From: an uncultured Bacilli bacterium
GTDB taxonomy: Bacteria > Bacillota_I > Bacilli_A > RF39 > UBA660
Direction: 5' to 3'
DNA: 64,000 nt
NCBI GenBank assembly: GCA_934129885.1
Contig: CAKOWU010000001.1
Location: 102,672 to 166,671, forward strand
This document shows positions 35,034 through 44,828 of this stretch, in pieces. The first letter of the stretch is position 1; each line of letters starts with the position of its first letter. Position numbers and translations under genes: made by a program. The notes beneath the pieces were generated by a model, which saw only the letters and a list, made by a program, of their open reading frames with translations, did no database searches and was not told the origin of the DNA.

Positions 35034-35156
35034 TTGCTATTGTTCGGGTAGTATTTATAATTTGAAAACTAAATATTGCTTTTTGAATGGAATAATGTAT
35101 GTTACTTTTTTAATATAACCATTTTCATTTACCTCTTTTAACCTTTATTCTATGCA

Positions 35157-35172
35157 TGTTTCACGTGAAACA
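35157..35172. promoter_or_regulatory. parS site 2 (T type)
   Basis: TGTTTCACGTGAAACA, identical to the canonical Bacillus parS, 139 bases after site 1. Confidence 0.95.
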
Positions 35173-35320
35173 TAGTTAAAATAAATTTAAAATATATATA
35201 ATCATTAAATATATATTTTAAATTTGTTATTTTTATCTTTTTACAAAAAACATATTATGCTTTAAACCAAAAATATTATTTTTAGTTATTTTTTATAAAT
35301 GTTGCTTTTAATTTATATAA

Positions 35321-35336
35321 TGTTCCACGTGGAACA
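35321..35336. promoter_or_regulatory. parS site 3 (C type)
   Basis: TGTTCCACGTGGAACA, 164 bases after site 2, with symmetric AATAA/TTATT-like flanks. Confidence 0.95.
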
Positions 35337-35464
35337 TTATGCTTTTTTCTTCATGAGTTGTAATCGCACAAAAATATTATAATTTTTAAAATATTTAATA
35401 CTCAAATTTATTAATGCCTTATTTGTAAACGTAGAGTTTTTAATTTTATTTTTACCTCATACAA

Positions 35465-35480
35465 TGTTTCACGTGAAACA
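35465..35480. promoter_or_regulatory. parS site 4 (T type)
   Basis: TGTTTCACGTGAAACA, 144 bases after site 3, in an extended palindrome with ATACAA and TTGTAT flanks. Confidence 0.95.
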
Positions 35481-35734
35481 TTGTATACTATTTTCTCTTA
35501 AAAGTGTTATTGTTTTATAAAATTCACTTTCAACTGTTTATCTTATGTTTGTTTTATGAAAAGTATAAATTATTTTAAGTTTTTACCAATTTAGATTTAA
35601 TTTTAATGTGACCTTTAACACTTTTTGTACTTTTGATATTTTATTATATGTTATATATTGAATTTTTATATTGTTTGAATATTTTTACTTTGAAAAAATA
35701 ATGTACCTAGTACAATTCTTATATTTTTTTTTGA

Positions 35735-35750
35735 TGTTCCACGTGGAACA
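35735..35750. promoter_or_regulatory. parS site 5 (C type)
   Basis: TGTTCCACGTGGAACA, 270 bases after site 4. Confidence 0.95.
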
Positions 35751-35878
35751 TGAATTTATTTTATGCAAATTAATATACAATTTACCTTGCCTCTTCTATT
35801 TAAAATCAATACATAATTATTTCTACTTATATTACTTGGTGATTTCAATTATAATAACAATATCTTAATGATTATTAA

Positions 35879-35894
35879 TGTTTCACGTGAAACA
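35879..35894. promoter_or_regulatory. parS site 6 (T type)
   Basis: TGTTTCACGTGAAACA, 144 bases after site 5 and 50 bases from the gyrA stop codon. Confidence 0.95.
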
Positions 35895-35943
35895 TTATAT
35901 GTTTTTAAAATAAAGAACTCAATGACTTACATTGAGTTCTTTA

Positions 35944-38496
35944 TTATTTTATATCGTTGTTATTATCATTTTCAGATGTTTCTTCAGAGTTTTCCTCATC
36001 GTCTGCATCTATTATTGTTGCACTACTTACTTGTTGATTATCTTTTAAATGAATTAATCTTACGCCTTGCGATACTCTTCCAACTGATGATATTTGATTT
36101 GTTTTTAATCTTATGATAGTACCTGTATTAGTTATTATTATTATGTCTTCTTCTCCCTGAATTAATTTAAATGATACAATATTACCATTTTTTTCTGTAA
36201 TGTTTAAGGCTTTTACTCCTTTTCCACCACGATGGGTCATTCTATATTCTTCCAATGCTGTTCTTTTTCCATAACCTTTTTCAGTTATTATTAAGACTTC
36301 TTCTTCTGGCGTAGCAACTTCTAGGCCTACACATACTCCGTCACCTAATTCAATACCACGTACTCCAGAAGCAGTTCTACCCATTATTCTTATTTCTTGT
36401 TCTCCAAATCTTATCATTCTACCATTTGATGATGCGATTAATATTTCATTGTTGCCATCTGTTTGTTTTACTGCAAGTAATTCATCATTTTCTTTTAATG
36501 TTATTGCTAGTTTTCCACTTATTCTAATGTTTTTAAATTCTTCAATTGCTGTCCTTTTAACTAATCCATATTTAGTACAAAAAATTAAATTTCCATCTGT
36601 TTTATTTGAAGCAATTGTTAACATTGTTTTAACTTTTTCATCTTTTGATAAAGGCAATAAGTTTATTATTGGCAAACCTTTTGATTGTCTTGTAAATAAT
36701 GGAATTTCGTAGCCTTTCATCCTGTATACTTTTCCACAGTTTGTAAAGAACATTATATGGTCGTGTGTTGTCATGGATACCATTTTTTCCACAAAATCAT
36801 TTTCATTTGTTGTCATGCCTTTGATACCTACACCACCTCTATTTTGAGATTTGTATGTATCTGTTGTTACTCTTTTTATATAGCCATTATTTGTTAATGT
36901 TACGATAATATTTTCCACAGGTATAAGTGATTCATCTTCAATATAATCAATTGCTGTCATATCTATATCTGTTTTTCTTTCATCCGAATATTTGTTCTTT
37001 ATTTCTAATAATTCTTCTTTGATAATATTATCTACTTTCTCTGAAGAAGCAAGTATTGATTTCAATTCTTCTATTTTAGCAAGTAACGCTGCTAGTTCCT
37101 CTTCTATTTTGTTTCTTTCTAGTCCTGTTAACCTTCGTAACTTTAATTCTAGTATACTATCTGCTTGTACTTCACTTAATCCAAACCTTTGTATTAATGA
37201 GGTTTTTGCTAGCTGGTCAGTTTCTGATTCTTTTATTATTTTAATTACTTCATCTATATTATCTAAAGCAATTTTATATCCTTCTAAGATATGTACTCTT
37301 TTCTCCGATTTATCTAAATCAAATTTAGTTCTTCTAATGATTACTTCTCTTTGATGGTCAATATATTTTGATATAATATCTTTTAAACCCAATGTTTTTG
37401 GTGTTGGTCCATCTAGCATTAAGAATATAATTCCATAGTGAGTTTGGAATGAGGTGTGTTTATATAGATTATTCAATACTACTTGCGGATTAGCATCCTT
37501 TTTCAATGTTATGGTTATTTTTACTCCATCTTTTAAATCTGTATGATAATCACTAATTCCGTCAATTGTTTTGTTATGTACTAATTCTGCGACTTTATTT
37601 TTTAATTCCATTGTATTTACGCCATATGGAACTTCATTAATAACTATTGTACTATGATTTTTATGTTCCTCTATTATGGCTTTACTACGGATTGTGATTG
37701 AGCCTCTTCCTGTCTCATAGGCTTTTTTTATACCAGAATTACCTAATATTATTCCACCGGTTGGAAAGTCTGGACCTTTTATATATTGCATTAATCCTAA
37801 TGTATCTATATCTGGATTGTCTATATATGCAACACAACCATCTATAACTTCACCTAAATTGTGTGGTGGGATATTCGTAGCCATACCTACGGCTATTCCC
37901 ATACTACCATTTACTAAAATATTAGGAAATTTTGATGGCAGTACTATTGGCTCTTTTAATGTTTCATCGAAGTTATCCTTAAAATCTACAGTTTCTTTAT
38001 TAATATCCCTTAATAATTCTAATGATAATTTTGATAATCTTGATTCGGTGTAACGCATTGCAGCTGCTCCATCACCTTCAATATTACCGAAATTTCCATG
38101 CCCATCAATTAAGAGATAACGTTGGTTAAAATCTTGAGCCATACGAACCATGGCCTCGTATATTGATGAATCACCATGAGGGTGATAATTACCCATTACT
38201 TCTCCGACTGTTTTTGCTGACTTTCTGTGAGGTTTATCAGGGGTATAACCTGAATTATACATTGACCACAATATTCTTCTATGCACTGGCTTTAACCCAT
38301 CTCTAAGGTCTGGTAAGGCCCTAGAGGCGATAACACTCATTGAATATTCTAGAAATGATGTTTTTACTTCGTCAACTATATTATTTTCTGCAAGTCTATC
38401 TCTTTCATGAAAATAACCACTAAATTCTGAATTTTCATTTGCATTTATTTCTGGGTTTTCCACAGGTTCTTTTTCTTTATTTTCTTCTTGATTCAT
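35944..38496 (-). CDS. gyrA: DNA gyrase subunit A
   Basis: 850 residues. The breakage-reunion domain has catalytic Y149 in AAMRYTES; the fluoroquinolone region GNYHPHGDSSIYEA looks wild type. The coiled coil is at about 450-510. The C-terminal beta-pinwheel contains a GyrA box (THRGGKG), which marks it as gyrase rather than topoisomerase IV. The acidic tail (DADDEENSEETSENDNN) is typical of Firmicutes GyrA. With GyrB it introduces negative supercoils using ATP. It starts 10 bases after gyrB. Next to it on the downstream side is the parS region. Confidence 0.98.
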   Translation of the reverse strand: MNQEENKEKEPVENPEINANENSEFSGYFHERDRLAENNIVDEVKTSFLEYSMSVIASRALPDLRDGLKPVHRRILWSMYNSGYTPDKPHRKSAKTVGEVMGNYHPHGDSSIYEAMVRMAQDFNQRYLLIDGHGNFGNIEGDGAAAMRYTESRLSKLSLELLRDINKETVDFKDNFDETLKEPIVLPSKFPNILVNGSMGIAVGMATNIPPHNLGEVIDGCVAYIDNPDIDTLGLMQYIKGPDFPTGGIILGNSGIKKAYETGRGSITIRSKAIIEEHKNHSTIVINEVPYGVNTMELKNKVAELVHNKTIDGISDYHTDLKDGVKITITLKKDANPQVVLNNLYKHTSFQTHYGIIFLMLDGPTPKTLGLKDIISKYIDHQREVIIRRTKFDLDKSEKRVHILEGYKIALDNIDEVIKIIKESETDQLAKTSLIQRFGLSEVQADSILELKLRRLTGLERNKIEEELAALLAKIEELKSILASSEKVDNIIKEELLEIKNKYSDERKTDIDMTAIDYIEDESLIPVENIIVTLTNNGYIKRVTTDTYKSQNRGGVGIKGMTTNENDFVEKMVSMTTHDHIMFFTNCGKVYRMKGYEIPLFTRQSKGLPIINLLPLSKDEKVKTMLTIASNKTDGNLIFCTKYGLVKRTAIEEFKNIRISGKLAITLKENDELLAVKQTDGNNEILIASSNGRMIRFGEQEIRIMGRTASGVRGIELGDGVCVGLEVATPEEEVLIITEKGYGKRTALEEYRMTHRGGKGVKALNITEKNGNIVSFKLIQGEEDIIIITNTGTIIRLKTNQISSVGRVSQGVRLIHLKDNQQVSSATIIDADDEENSEETSENDNNNDIK

Positions 38497-38505
38497 TGTT
38501 ACCTC

Positions 38506-40431
38506 CTATATATCTAGATTTTTAACATATCCTGCATTTTCTTCAATAAATTTTCTTCTAGGTTCTACTTCGTCTCCCATTAATTTTGCGAATATTGCAT
38601 CTGCTTCAACACAATCATCTACGGTTATTTTTCTTAGTGTTCTTTGTTCTATATCCATAGTTGTCTCATTTAATTCTTCGGCGTCCATTTCACCTAATCC
38701 CTTCATACGCGAAATTTCTGCTCTTTGGCGAATATTTTCTGGTAAGGTATTTAAATATTCTTCTTTTTCTTGTTCATTTAATACATATTTTCTTGTTTTT
38801 CCATGTCTTATTCTAAACAATGGTGGCTGTGCTGCATATACGTGGCCTGCTTCTACTATTGGCTTAAAAAACCTATAAAATAGAGTTAATAATAATACCC
38901 TTATATGTGAACCGTCGACATCCGCATCGGTCATTATTATGATTTTATCATATCTTAATTTTTCAAGATTAAATTCTTCACCTACACCGGTACCAAATGC
39001 TGTTATGATAGTTCTTATTTCTTCATTACCTAGGGCTCTATCCAGCCTATTTTTTTCCACATTTAAAATTTTTCCTCTTAATGGAAGAATTGCTTGTGTC
39101 ATTGAATCTCTACCTTTTTTAGCAGAACCGCCTGCTGAATCCCCCTCGACTATGAAAATTTCTGACACTTTAGGGTCTTTACTTTTACAATCTGAAAGTT
39201 TTCCAAAGAAATTTGTGGTAGTTAAGTCACTTTTTCTTGTTATTTCTCTTGCTTTTTTTGCGGCTCTTCTAGCCCTACATGCAAGCATGGCTTTTTCCAC
39301 AATAATTTTTCCTTCTTCTGGATTTTCTAACAAGTAACGTTCAAATCCTTTTGAGAATACACTATCGGCAAGTTTTCTTACTTCTGAATTTCCAAGTCTT
39401 CCTTTGGTTTGACCCTCAAATTGTGGATTTGGATGTTTACATGATACTATCATGGTTAATCCTTCTTTTACGTCATCACCTGTTAGCGACTCATCTTTTT
39501 CTTTTAATATTCCTTTTTTACGACCATATGCATTTATAACTCTTGTTAAAGCACGTTTTACCCCTTCTTCATGTGTCCCACCATCGTGTGTATTAATATT
39601 ATTAACAAATGAGTATATATTTTCATTATAGCCAGTGGTATATTGCATAGCAACTTCAAATATGACATTATCTTCTTCACCTTCTAAATGAATAATGTCA
39701 TTTTGGATTGGTGTTTTCCCCACATTGATGAAACGTACATATTCTGATATTCCACCTTCGTATATAAATGTTTCTCCTGTTGTATCTTCATCATCTCTAT
39801 CATCTCTAATGGTTATTCTTAAACCTTTATTTAGGAAAGCCAGTTCTCTAGTTCTTACTTTTAAAGTTTCATAATCAAATATATCTGTATCAAATATTTC
39901 TGAATCCGGTTTAAATGTTACAGTTGTTCCGGTTCTATCCTCTGAACACTCACCAATTACTGTTAATCGCTGTACTGTTTTTCCACCATTTGCAAATTTT
40001 GCTTCGTATATTTTTCCTTCTTTGTAAACTGTTACAGTTACAGATTTTGATAGGGCATTTACAACTGAGGCACCTACACCATGCAAGCCTCCTGATACCT
40101 TATAACCACCGCCGCCAAATTTACCACCAGCGTGAAGTATTGTATAAACTGTTTCAACAGTTGAAAGCCCTGTTTTTTTGTGAATACCTACTGGTATACC
40201 TCTACCATCATCTTTAACGGTTACAGAATTATCTTTATTAATTATTATTTCAATATTTTTACAATAACCTGCTAGTGCTTCATCTATAGCATTATCTACA
40301 ATTTCCCACACTAGATGGTGTAATCCTTTTACATCTGTTGTTCCTATATACATTCCTGGTCTTTTTCTTACGGCTTCAAGTCCTTCTAGAACTTGAATAT
40401 CTGATTCGTTATAGTGTTCTTTTTCTTCCAT
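38506..40431 (-). CDS. gyrB: DNA gyrase subunit B
   Basis: 641 residues. The GHKL ATPase has [18 protein letters not shown] and [14 protein letters not shown]. The transducer and Toprim domains follow ([17 protein letters not shown], then [14 protein letters not shown]), and the C-terminus ends in [10 protein letters not shown], typical of GyrB. It provides ATP hydrolysis for the gyrase cycle and is the target of coumarins. The start overlaps the last base of recF, so the pair is likely translationally coupled. Confidence 0.98.
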   Translation of the reverse strand: MEEKEHYNESDIQVLEGLEAVRKRPGMYIGTTDVKGLHHLVWEIVDNAIDEALAGYCKNIEIIINKDNSVTVKDDGRGIPVGIHKKTGLSTVETVYTILHAGGKFGGGGYKVSGGLHGVGASVVNALSKSVTVTVYKEGKIYEAKFANGGKTVQRLTVIGECSEDRTGTTVTFKPDSEIFDTDIFDYETLKVRTRELAFLNKGLRITIRDDRDDEDTTGETFIYEGGISEYVRFINVGKTPIQNDIIHLEGEEDNVIFEVAMQYTTGYNENIYSFVNNINTHDGGTHEEGVKRALTRVINAYGRKKGILKEKDESLTGDDVKEGLTMIVSCKHPNPQFEGQTKGRLGNSEVRKLADSVFSKGFERYLLENPEEGKIIVEKAMLACRARRAAKKAREITRKSDLTTTNFFGKLSDCKSKDPKVSEIFIVEGDSAGGSAKKGRDSMTQAILPLRGKILNVEKNRLDRALGNEEIRTIITAFGTGVGEEFNLEKLRYDKIIIMTDADVDGSHIRVLLLTLFYRFFKPIVEAGHVYAAQPPLFRIRHGKTRKYVLNEQEKEEYLNTLPENIRQRAEISRMKGLGEMDAEELNETTMDIEQRTLRKITVDDCVEADAIFAKLMGDEVEPRRKFIEENAGYVKNLDI

Positions 40432-41543
40432 TATTGCACCTCATTTTCTATTTTACCATTTATAATATGTAGTAAATTAGCCTTTGACTTTAATTCATTT
40501 CTAATACTATCTAAATCAGTAGTGGTTATAATTACTTGCGTTCCACTATCTATATATGATAATAAATTATTTATTTTTTGTTGATCTAATTCACTGAACA
40601 CATCATCAAGTAGTATTATTGGACTACTTTTTTTATAATTTTCTATTAATTTAATTTCCGAAAGTTTTAATGTTAAAACGGCAGCCCTTTGCTGACCTTG
40701 TGAACCAAAATTTTTTAAATTTTTATTATCAATACTAAACTCAAAATCGTCTTTATGCGGACCATATATGGTAGTTTTTAAAATTATTTCTTTTTCAATA
40801 TTTTCATTTAATTTTTCTCGCATTATTTTTTGAATTTCTTCTCTTGATGGTGTGACATAGTTAATTGATGGGATGTATTTTATTTCAAAATTACTTAAAC
40901 CCGTTATATTTTTATAAATATCTCCACATATTTTGTTTAATTTTTCAATATACTGATGTCGCATCTGATATATAAACACACTTTTTTCCACAATATAATC
41001 TGTTAATGTATCAAAATACGGTTGATTAATTTTTTCATGATTATCTAATTTTTTTAGATAATCATTTCTAATTTTAAGTAGTTTGTTATAGTCATTTATT
41101 GCAGAAAAATACGCTTTAGATATTTGGGATATTTCTAAATTTAAATATTTACGTCGCTGACTAGGGTACCCTTTTATTAAATCTAAATCATCTGATGTAA
41201 AAATTATTATATTGCTTTTTTCGATATAATCCCCTAATTTTGTTACTTGGTTACCATCAATTTTTACTTTCTTTGTGGTTTTTCCTAGAAATACTTCTAA
41301 ATTATAAGATAGTCCATTTAGTATAGTTCCATTTATTCTGGCATTGTTTTCTCCGTATTTGATTAGATTATTATCGATAAAAGAACGATGTGATTTGGTA
41401 AATGCTAAAACGTAAATGCTTTCTAATAGATTTGTTTTTCCTTCACCATTATTTCCATATATTATATTGATATTTGGTTCAAGTTGTAATTTTAAATTTT
41501 CGTAGTTTCTAAAATTTGTTATTTCGATGTTCTTTATAATCAT
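40431..41543 (-). CDS. recF: DNA replication and repair protein RecF
   Basis: 370 residues. SMC-like ATPase: Walker A GNNGEGKT (30-37), the signature motif [18 protein letters not shown] and Walker [14 protein letters not shown]. It directs RecOR and RecA to gaps. It lies between a comK-family gene and gyrB. The yaaA (S4-domain) gene normally found between dnaN and recF is absent. An extended -10 element at 41618-41626 indicates a separate promoter. Confidence 0.98.
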   Translation of the reverse strand: MIIKNIEITNFRNYENLKLQLEPNINIIYGNNGEGKTNLLESIYVLAFTKSHRSFIDNNLIKYGENNARINGTILNGLSYNLEVFLGKTTKKVKIDGNQVTKLGDYIEKSNIIIFTSDDLDLIKGYPSQRRKYLNLEISQISKAYFSAINDYNKLLKIRNDYLKKLDNHEKINQPYFDTLTDYIVEKSVFIYQMRHQYIEKLNKICGDIYKNITGLSNFEIKYIPSINYVTPSREEIQKIMREKLNENIEKEIILKTTIYGPHKDDFEFSIDNKNLKNFGSQGQQRAAVLTLKLSEIKLIENYKKSSPIILLDDVFSELDQQKINNLLSYIDSGTQVIITTTDLDSIRNELKSKANLLHIINGKIENEVQ

Positions 41544-41565
41544 ATTATTTCTCTTTTCGCTTTTT

Positions 41566-41592
41566 TTATCTTTTTTTAGGGGAAATAGCCAT
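41566..41592 (-). CDS. Possible leader peptide upstream of recF (8 aa)
   Basis: ATG to stop encodes MAISPKKR. It has an RBS-like TAGGAG seven bases before the ATG and lies in the leader between the recF -10 element and recF. It may be chance. If real it could regulate recF translation. Confidence 0.2.
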   Translation of the reverse strand: MAISPKKR

Positions 41593-41617
41593 TTTAATAC
41601 TCCTATACCTCTTTAAC

Positions 41618-41626
41618 ATTATAACA
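41618..41626 (-). promoter_or_regulatory. Extended -10 promoter for recF-gyrB-gyrA
   Basis: On the minus strand, TGTTATAAT fits TGnTATAAT. It lies about 75 bases upstream of the recF start. Confidence 0.55.
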
Positions 41627-41670
41627 CAAATATAAGGCAAAAAAAAGCAGAATACGTAATTTTCCACTTT

Positions 41671-42120
41671 CTAATTTTGACGTCTGTTTCTCATTAATAG
41701 CATTAATTTGGTCGCTCTAAAAATTTGATTTTCTAAACTTTCTAGTGACATGTGAAATAATTGTTTAACATTACCATTAAATTTTATAATAACATTATTA
41801 TCTTGCTTTTCGTAACTTGTAATATTATTTAGTGCAATCCAGCAACAGTTTTCATTATTTGCCGATGATGTTGGAAACATAATTAAATCGTTACTGCTTT
41901 CAATCATGATAGGTAATTTATAACGCATCCCTAATTGTTTTTTTGAACCTAGTATTCTTCCTTCGTATGTACTGCCATAATATTCACAACTATCTTTCAA
42001 AATATCTAGTGTCGGTTTATCTACGATAAATATTCTTTCTTTTTCAATTATTTCACTTTTTGTTTCACTCAACGCTATTAAAGCACATGTTTTTGAATTA
42101 ACTTCATATAAGTTTTCCAT
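41671..42120 (-). CDS. ComK-family competence transcription factor-like protein
   Basis: 149 residues from the ATG at 42118-42120, with a very strong RBS (GAGGGGGAG); an earlier in-frame ATG (42207) has none. The family core is clear: CEYYGSTYEGRILGSKKQLG, followed by KLPIMIESSNDLIMFPTSSANNENCCWIALNNI. ComK of Bacillus activates DNA uptake genes at AAAA-N5-TTTT boxes. The position is unusual: between dnaN and recF, just behind the dnaN terminator. It is shorter than Bacillus ComK (192 aa). Whether it controls competence here is unknown. An IR (ATCGAT-TAAA-ATCGAT, 42135-42150) lies directly upstream. Confidence 0.8.
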   Translation of the reverse strand: MENLYEVNSKTCALIALSETKSEIIEKERIFIVDKPTLDILKDSCEYYGSTYEGRILGSKKQLGMRYKLPIMIESSNDLIMFPTSSANNENCCWIALNNITSYEKQDNNVIIKFNGNVKQLFHMSLESLENQIFRATKLMLLMRNRRQN

Positions 42121-42134
42121 ATTCTCCCCCTCTA

Positions 42135-42150
42135 ATCGATTAAAATCGAT
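42135..42150. promoter_or_regulatory. Inverted repeat upstream of the comK-like gene
   Basis: ATCGAT-TAAA-ATCGAT, perfect arms of 6 bases, 15 bases before the ATG and adjacent to the RBS. A candidate operator. A DnaA-box-like TTTTTCCACA lies about 40 bases further upstream on the minus strand. Confidence 0.45.
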
Positions 42151-42204
42151 ACATTTCTTATACTCTTTTTTTGTGTAGAAACCTGTGGAAAAATGTCGAA
42201 ACAA

Positions 42205-42229
42205 CAAAAAAAAACCTAATTAATAGGTT
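42205..42229 (-). terminator. dnaN terminator
   Basis: Hairpin AACCTAATTAATAGGTT (42213-42229), which includes the dnaN stop codon, followed on the minus strand by a T-run. Confidence 0.8.
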
Positions 42230-43341
42230 CTAATTGGTAAAATTAACTGTATTAAATCGTCACTTTCAGGATTTTTAATAATTATTGGTTTAAATTCTCC
42301 ATTAAATAATAGTTCTATTTCTTCTGAATTTAGTACTCTAATTGAGTCCATCATAAATTTTGAGTTGAAGGCAATTTTGATTTCTTCTGCATTATTTTTT
42401 TCTACGGCAATTTTTTCTTCAACATTTCCAATTTCTGGGATATTTGATGATATTATGATTTCATTACCTTTACTTGCTAGTTTTATAGTATTTTTATCAC
42501 TTTCATTAGTTAATAATGATGCCCTATCTATTGCACTATAAAAGTCATTTAGACTTGTTTTTATTGTTAATAAATATGTATCTGGAATTAGTTTTGATGT
42601 ATCTGGATAAGTACCAGATATTAATCTTGTCATCATAGTTATTGTATCAAATTTAAATATTAATTTATTACCAAAGATGTGTAATTCCACATTTTCGTCA
42701 TCATTATTTAGTAATTTTACCAATTCAAGAAGGTTTTTAGTAGGTGCGATTATATTTATTTTATCATTTACGGGTTCAGTTAATGTTAATTTTTTAATGG
42801 CTAAACGATATGAATCTGTTGCAGTACATTCCATGGTATTATTTTCTAATTTGAAGTTAATACCTGTTAGAACTGGTCTTGATTCTTGTGATGAGGTTGC
42901 AAATGATGTTTGATTAATTATTGTTTTTAATTCTTTTTGTGTTATGATTACTGGATTTTGTTTGTATTCTAATTCTAAAATTGGAAATTGTTCTGTTGTA
43001 TTACAGTTGAGATTAAATGATGAATTTTTTGTTGTTATATATATTTTAGAATCAATGACTTCTTCTATGTTGATTATTTCGTTTGGTAATTTTCTTATTA
43101 TTTCATATATATATCTACCTGATACAACAATATTTCCACAGTTTTCTATGTTTTCTATTTTACTTTTGTCTATAAAAGTTTTAATTGCTATTTCGTTGTC
43201 GGTACTCATTAGATATAGTCCTTCTTCTGTTAATTCAAATTTTATACAGTTTAATATTGGTCTTATATTTTTATTTGATATACCTCTTATTGTATAGTTT
43301 AAATGTTCTAATAGAACGTCTTGTTTTATTTCTAGTTTCAT
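42220..43341 (-). CDS. dnaN: DNA polymerase III beta clamp DnaN
   Basis: 373 residues, three clamp domains of about 120 residues. Signatures include LEHLNYTIRGISNKNIRPILN, EFTATDSYRLA-like ECTATDSYRLAIKK near residue 172 and the terminal LPIRTY. It is the sliding clamp for replication and repair polymerases. It lies downstream of dnaA with 143 bases between that hold DnaA boxes. Confidence 0.98.
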   Translation of the reverse strand: MKLEIKQDVLLEHLNYTIRGISNKNIRPILNCIKFELTEEGLYLMSTDNEIAIKTFIDKSKIENIENCGNIVVSGRYIYEIIRKLPNEIINIEEVIDSKIYITTKNSSFNLNCNTTEQFPILELEYKQNPVIITQKELKTIINQTSFATSSQESRPVLTGINFKLENNTMECTATDSYRLAIKKLTLTEPVNDKINIIAPTKNLLELVKLLNNDDENVELHIFGNKLIFKFDTITMMTRLISGTYPDTSKLIPDTYLLTIKTSLNDFYSAIDRASLLTNESDKNTIKLASKGNEIIISSNIPEIGNVEEKIAVEKNNAEEIKIAFNSKFMMDSIRVLNSEEIELLFNGEFKPIIIKNPESDDLIQLILPIRTY

Positions 43342-43388
43342 TTTATTTCTCCTTTTTTATTATTATTTATATATATTTTTATTATTGA

Positions 43389-43489
43389 TGTGGATAAGTG
43401 TGGAAAAGTCTAATATTTGTTATTTTTATGCGATATTTTTATTTGAAATGCTGTGGATAATGCTTGTTAATAAGTTTGGGTTATTCACT
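43389..43489. other. DnaA-box cluster between dnaA and dnaN
   Basis: TGTGGATAA at 43389-43397 and 43452-43460 (perfect TTATCCACA on the minus strand), with near matches at 43399-43407 and 43481-43489. In Bacillus a similar dnaA-dnaN gap is the second half of a bipartite origin. It may also autoregulate the dnaA-dnaN unit. Confidence 0.75.
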
Positions 43490-44828
43490 GTTTTATCTGT
43501 GATAAGATTTTATTTATTTGATTTTCAAGATTTTTATCTTTTTGTATTTCTTTTTTAATTTTATTTACAGAGTGCATAACTGTTGTATGGTCTTTTCCAC
43601 CAAATTCACTTCCTATTTTTGGTAATGATTCTTTTAAGTGTACCCTACATATGTACATAGCGATTTGCCTTGGCATTGCGATTGTAGCCATTCTTCTCTT
43701 ACTTTTTATATCTTCAGCGGTAATATTGTAATTGTCTGCGACTAAGTTTATGACATTGTCAATTTTATTTTTTGAAATTACACTTTTACCTATGTAGTCT
43801 TTTAATGCTTCGACCGCTAGGTCTATTGTTATTTCTGATCCATTCATTATTGTTGCGTAGGCAAATACTCTTGTTAATGCTCCTTCTAGTTTTCTAATAT
43901 CTGTTGTGCAATTACTTGCAATGTATTCTTTAACTTCTTCCGGAACAAAACTGTTAATGCCTTGTGCTTCTATTTTTTTATTTAGTATTGCTTTTCTAAG
44001 TTCAAAATCTGGTGGTAATATGTCGATAGTAAGTCCCCAATTGAATCTTGTTCTTAATCTTTCTTCTAATTTTTTTAAATCATCTGGGGATCTATCTGAT
44101 GATATTATGATTTGTTTGTTGTTTGTATGTAGTTCATTAAATGTGTTGAAAAATTCTTGTTGTGTTTTGCTGGCTATTTCTAGATACTGAATATCATCTA
44201 TCATAAGTACGTCTATATTACGATATTTTTGCTTAAAGTTATCCACAATTTTAAAATTATTGTCGTTTTTTCTGTAGAGACTTAAAAAATCGTCGACAAA
44301 TTTTTCACTTGTAACGTATAAAACTTTTTTATTTGAATTGTCTGTTATATAGTTTCCGATGGCGTGCATCAGGTGTGTTTTTCCAAGTCCGCTGTTACCA
44401 TAAATAAATAGTGGGTTGTACATTGCCCCTGGGTTTTCAGCGACTGCGAGCCCAATTGTTTTAGCAAATTTATTACTTTCTCCTTGTATAAAAGATTCAA
44501 ATGTGTATCTACTATCGAGATTACTTTCAAATATTGATGAGTCGTTTTCTTTAATTTCTGTTACAGTTTCTTCGTTTTTAACTTCATCTTCTGTTAAGTA
44601 CTTGAATTTATATATTGAACCAGTTACTTCCATAAATGTTTCTTGTATTATATTTCCATAATTATCGGTTAGATGTTTTTTGTGAACATCATACGGTACA
44701 ATTATGGTTGCTGTGTCAGCAGTTATTGATTTTAAATGGGTGTCTTTGAACCAAGTTTGATATAAAACTGGTTTTAATTTAACTTCTATTTTGGCTAAAA
44801 AGACACTCCAGATATTGTTTACATCCAT
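43485..44828 (-). CDS. dnaA: Chromosomal replication initiator DnaA
   Basis: 447 residues from the ATG at 44826-44828 (MDVNNIWSVF), which has a GGGGG RBS six bases before it; an ATG six bases upstream would abut the RBS. Domain I (to about 85), a short linker, the AAA+ domain with Walker A YGNSGLGKTHLM and Walker B VLMIDDIQYL, and the DNA-binding domain with GGKDHTTVMHSV are all present. It binds the 9-mer boxes at the origin and melts it. It is divergent from rpmH over oriC. Confidence 0.98.
   Translation of the reverse strand: MDVNNIWSVFLAKIEVKLKPVLYQTWFKDTHLKSITADTATIIVPYDVHKKHLTDNYGNIIQETFMEVTGSIYKFKYLTEDEVKNEETVTEIKENDSSIFESNLDSRYTFESFIQGESNKFAKTIGLAVAENPGAMYNPLFIYGNSGLGKTHLMHAIGNYITDNSNKKVLYVTSEKFVDDFLSLYRKNDNNFKIVDNFKQKYRNIDVLMIDDIQYLEIASKTQQEFFNTFNELHTNNKQIIISSDRSPDDLKKLEERLRTRFNWGLTIDILPPDFELRKAILNKKIEAQGINSFVPEEVKEYIASNCTTDIRKLEGALTRVFAYATIMNGSEITIDLAVEALKDYIGKSVISKNKIDNVINLVADNYNITAEDIKSKRRMATIAMPRQIAMYICRVHLKESLPKIGSEFGGKDHTTVMHSVNKIKKEIQKDKNLENQINKILSQIKQ

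Larger units (their letters stand above)
34961..35943. other. Gene-free parS region between the SRP RNA and gyrA
   Basis: Nearly 1 kb with no supported ORF, very A/T-rich, containing six parS sites. No RNA gene or repeat other than the parS sites is recognisable. Confidence 0.85.

Noticed and set aside
35011..35040. 30-base palindrome as a transcription terminator
   Set aside because: It centres on a parS site and has no T-run on either strand.
35671..35868. 65-codon plus-strand ORF running through parS site 5
   Set aside because: No RBS, hydrophobic low-complexity composition, and the frame simply reads across a parS palindrome and A/T-rich spacer.
36720..42190. Many TTTTCCACA-type DnaA-box-like strings inside gyrA, gyrB, recF and dnaN
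   Set aside because: On the coding strand most read as Val-Glu-Lys/Asn or Cys-Gly-Lys codons (GTG GAA AA), so they are explained by protein sequence. Only intergenic boxes were kept as origin signals.
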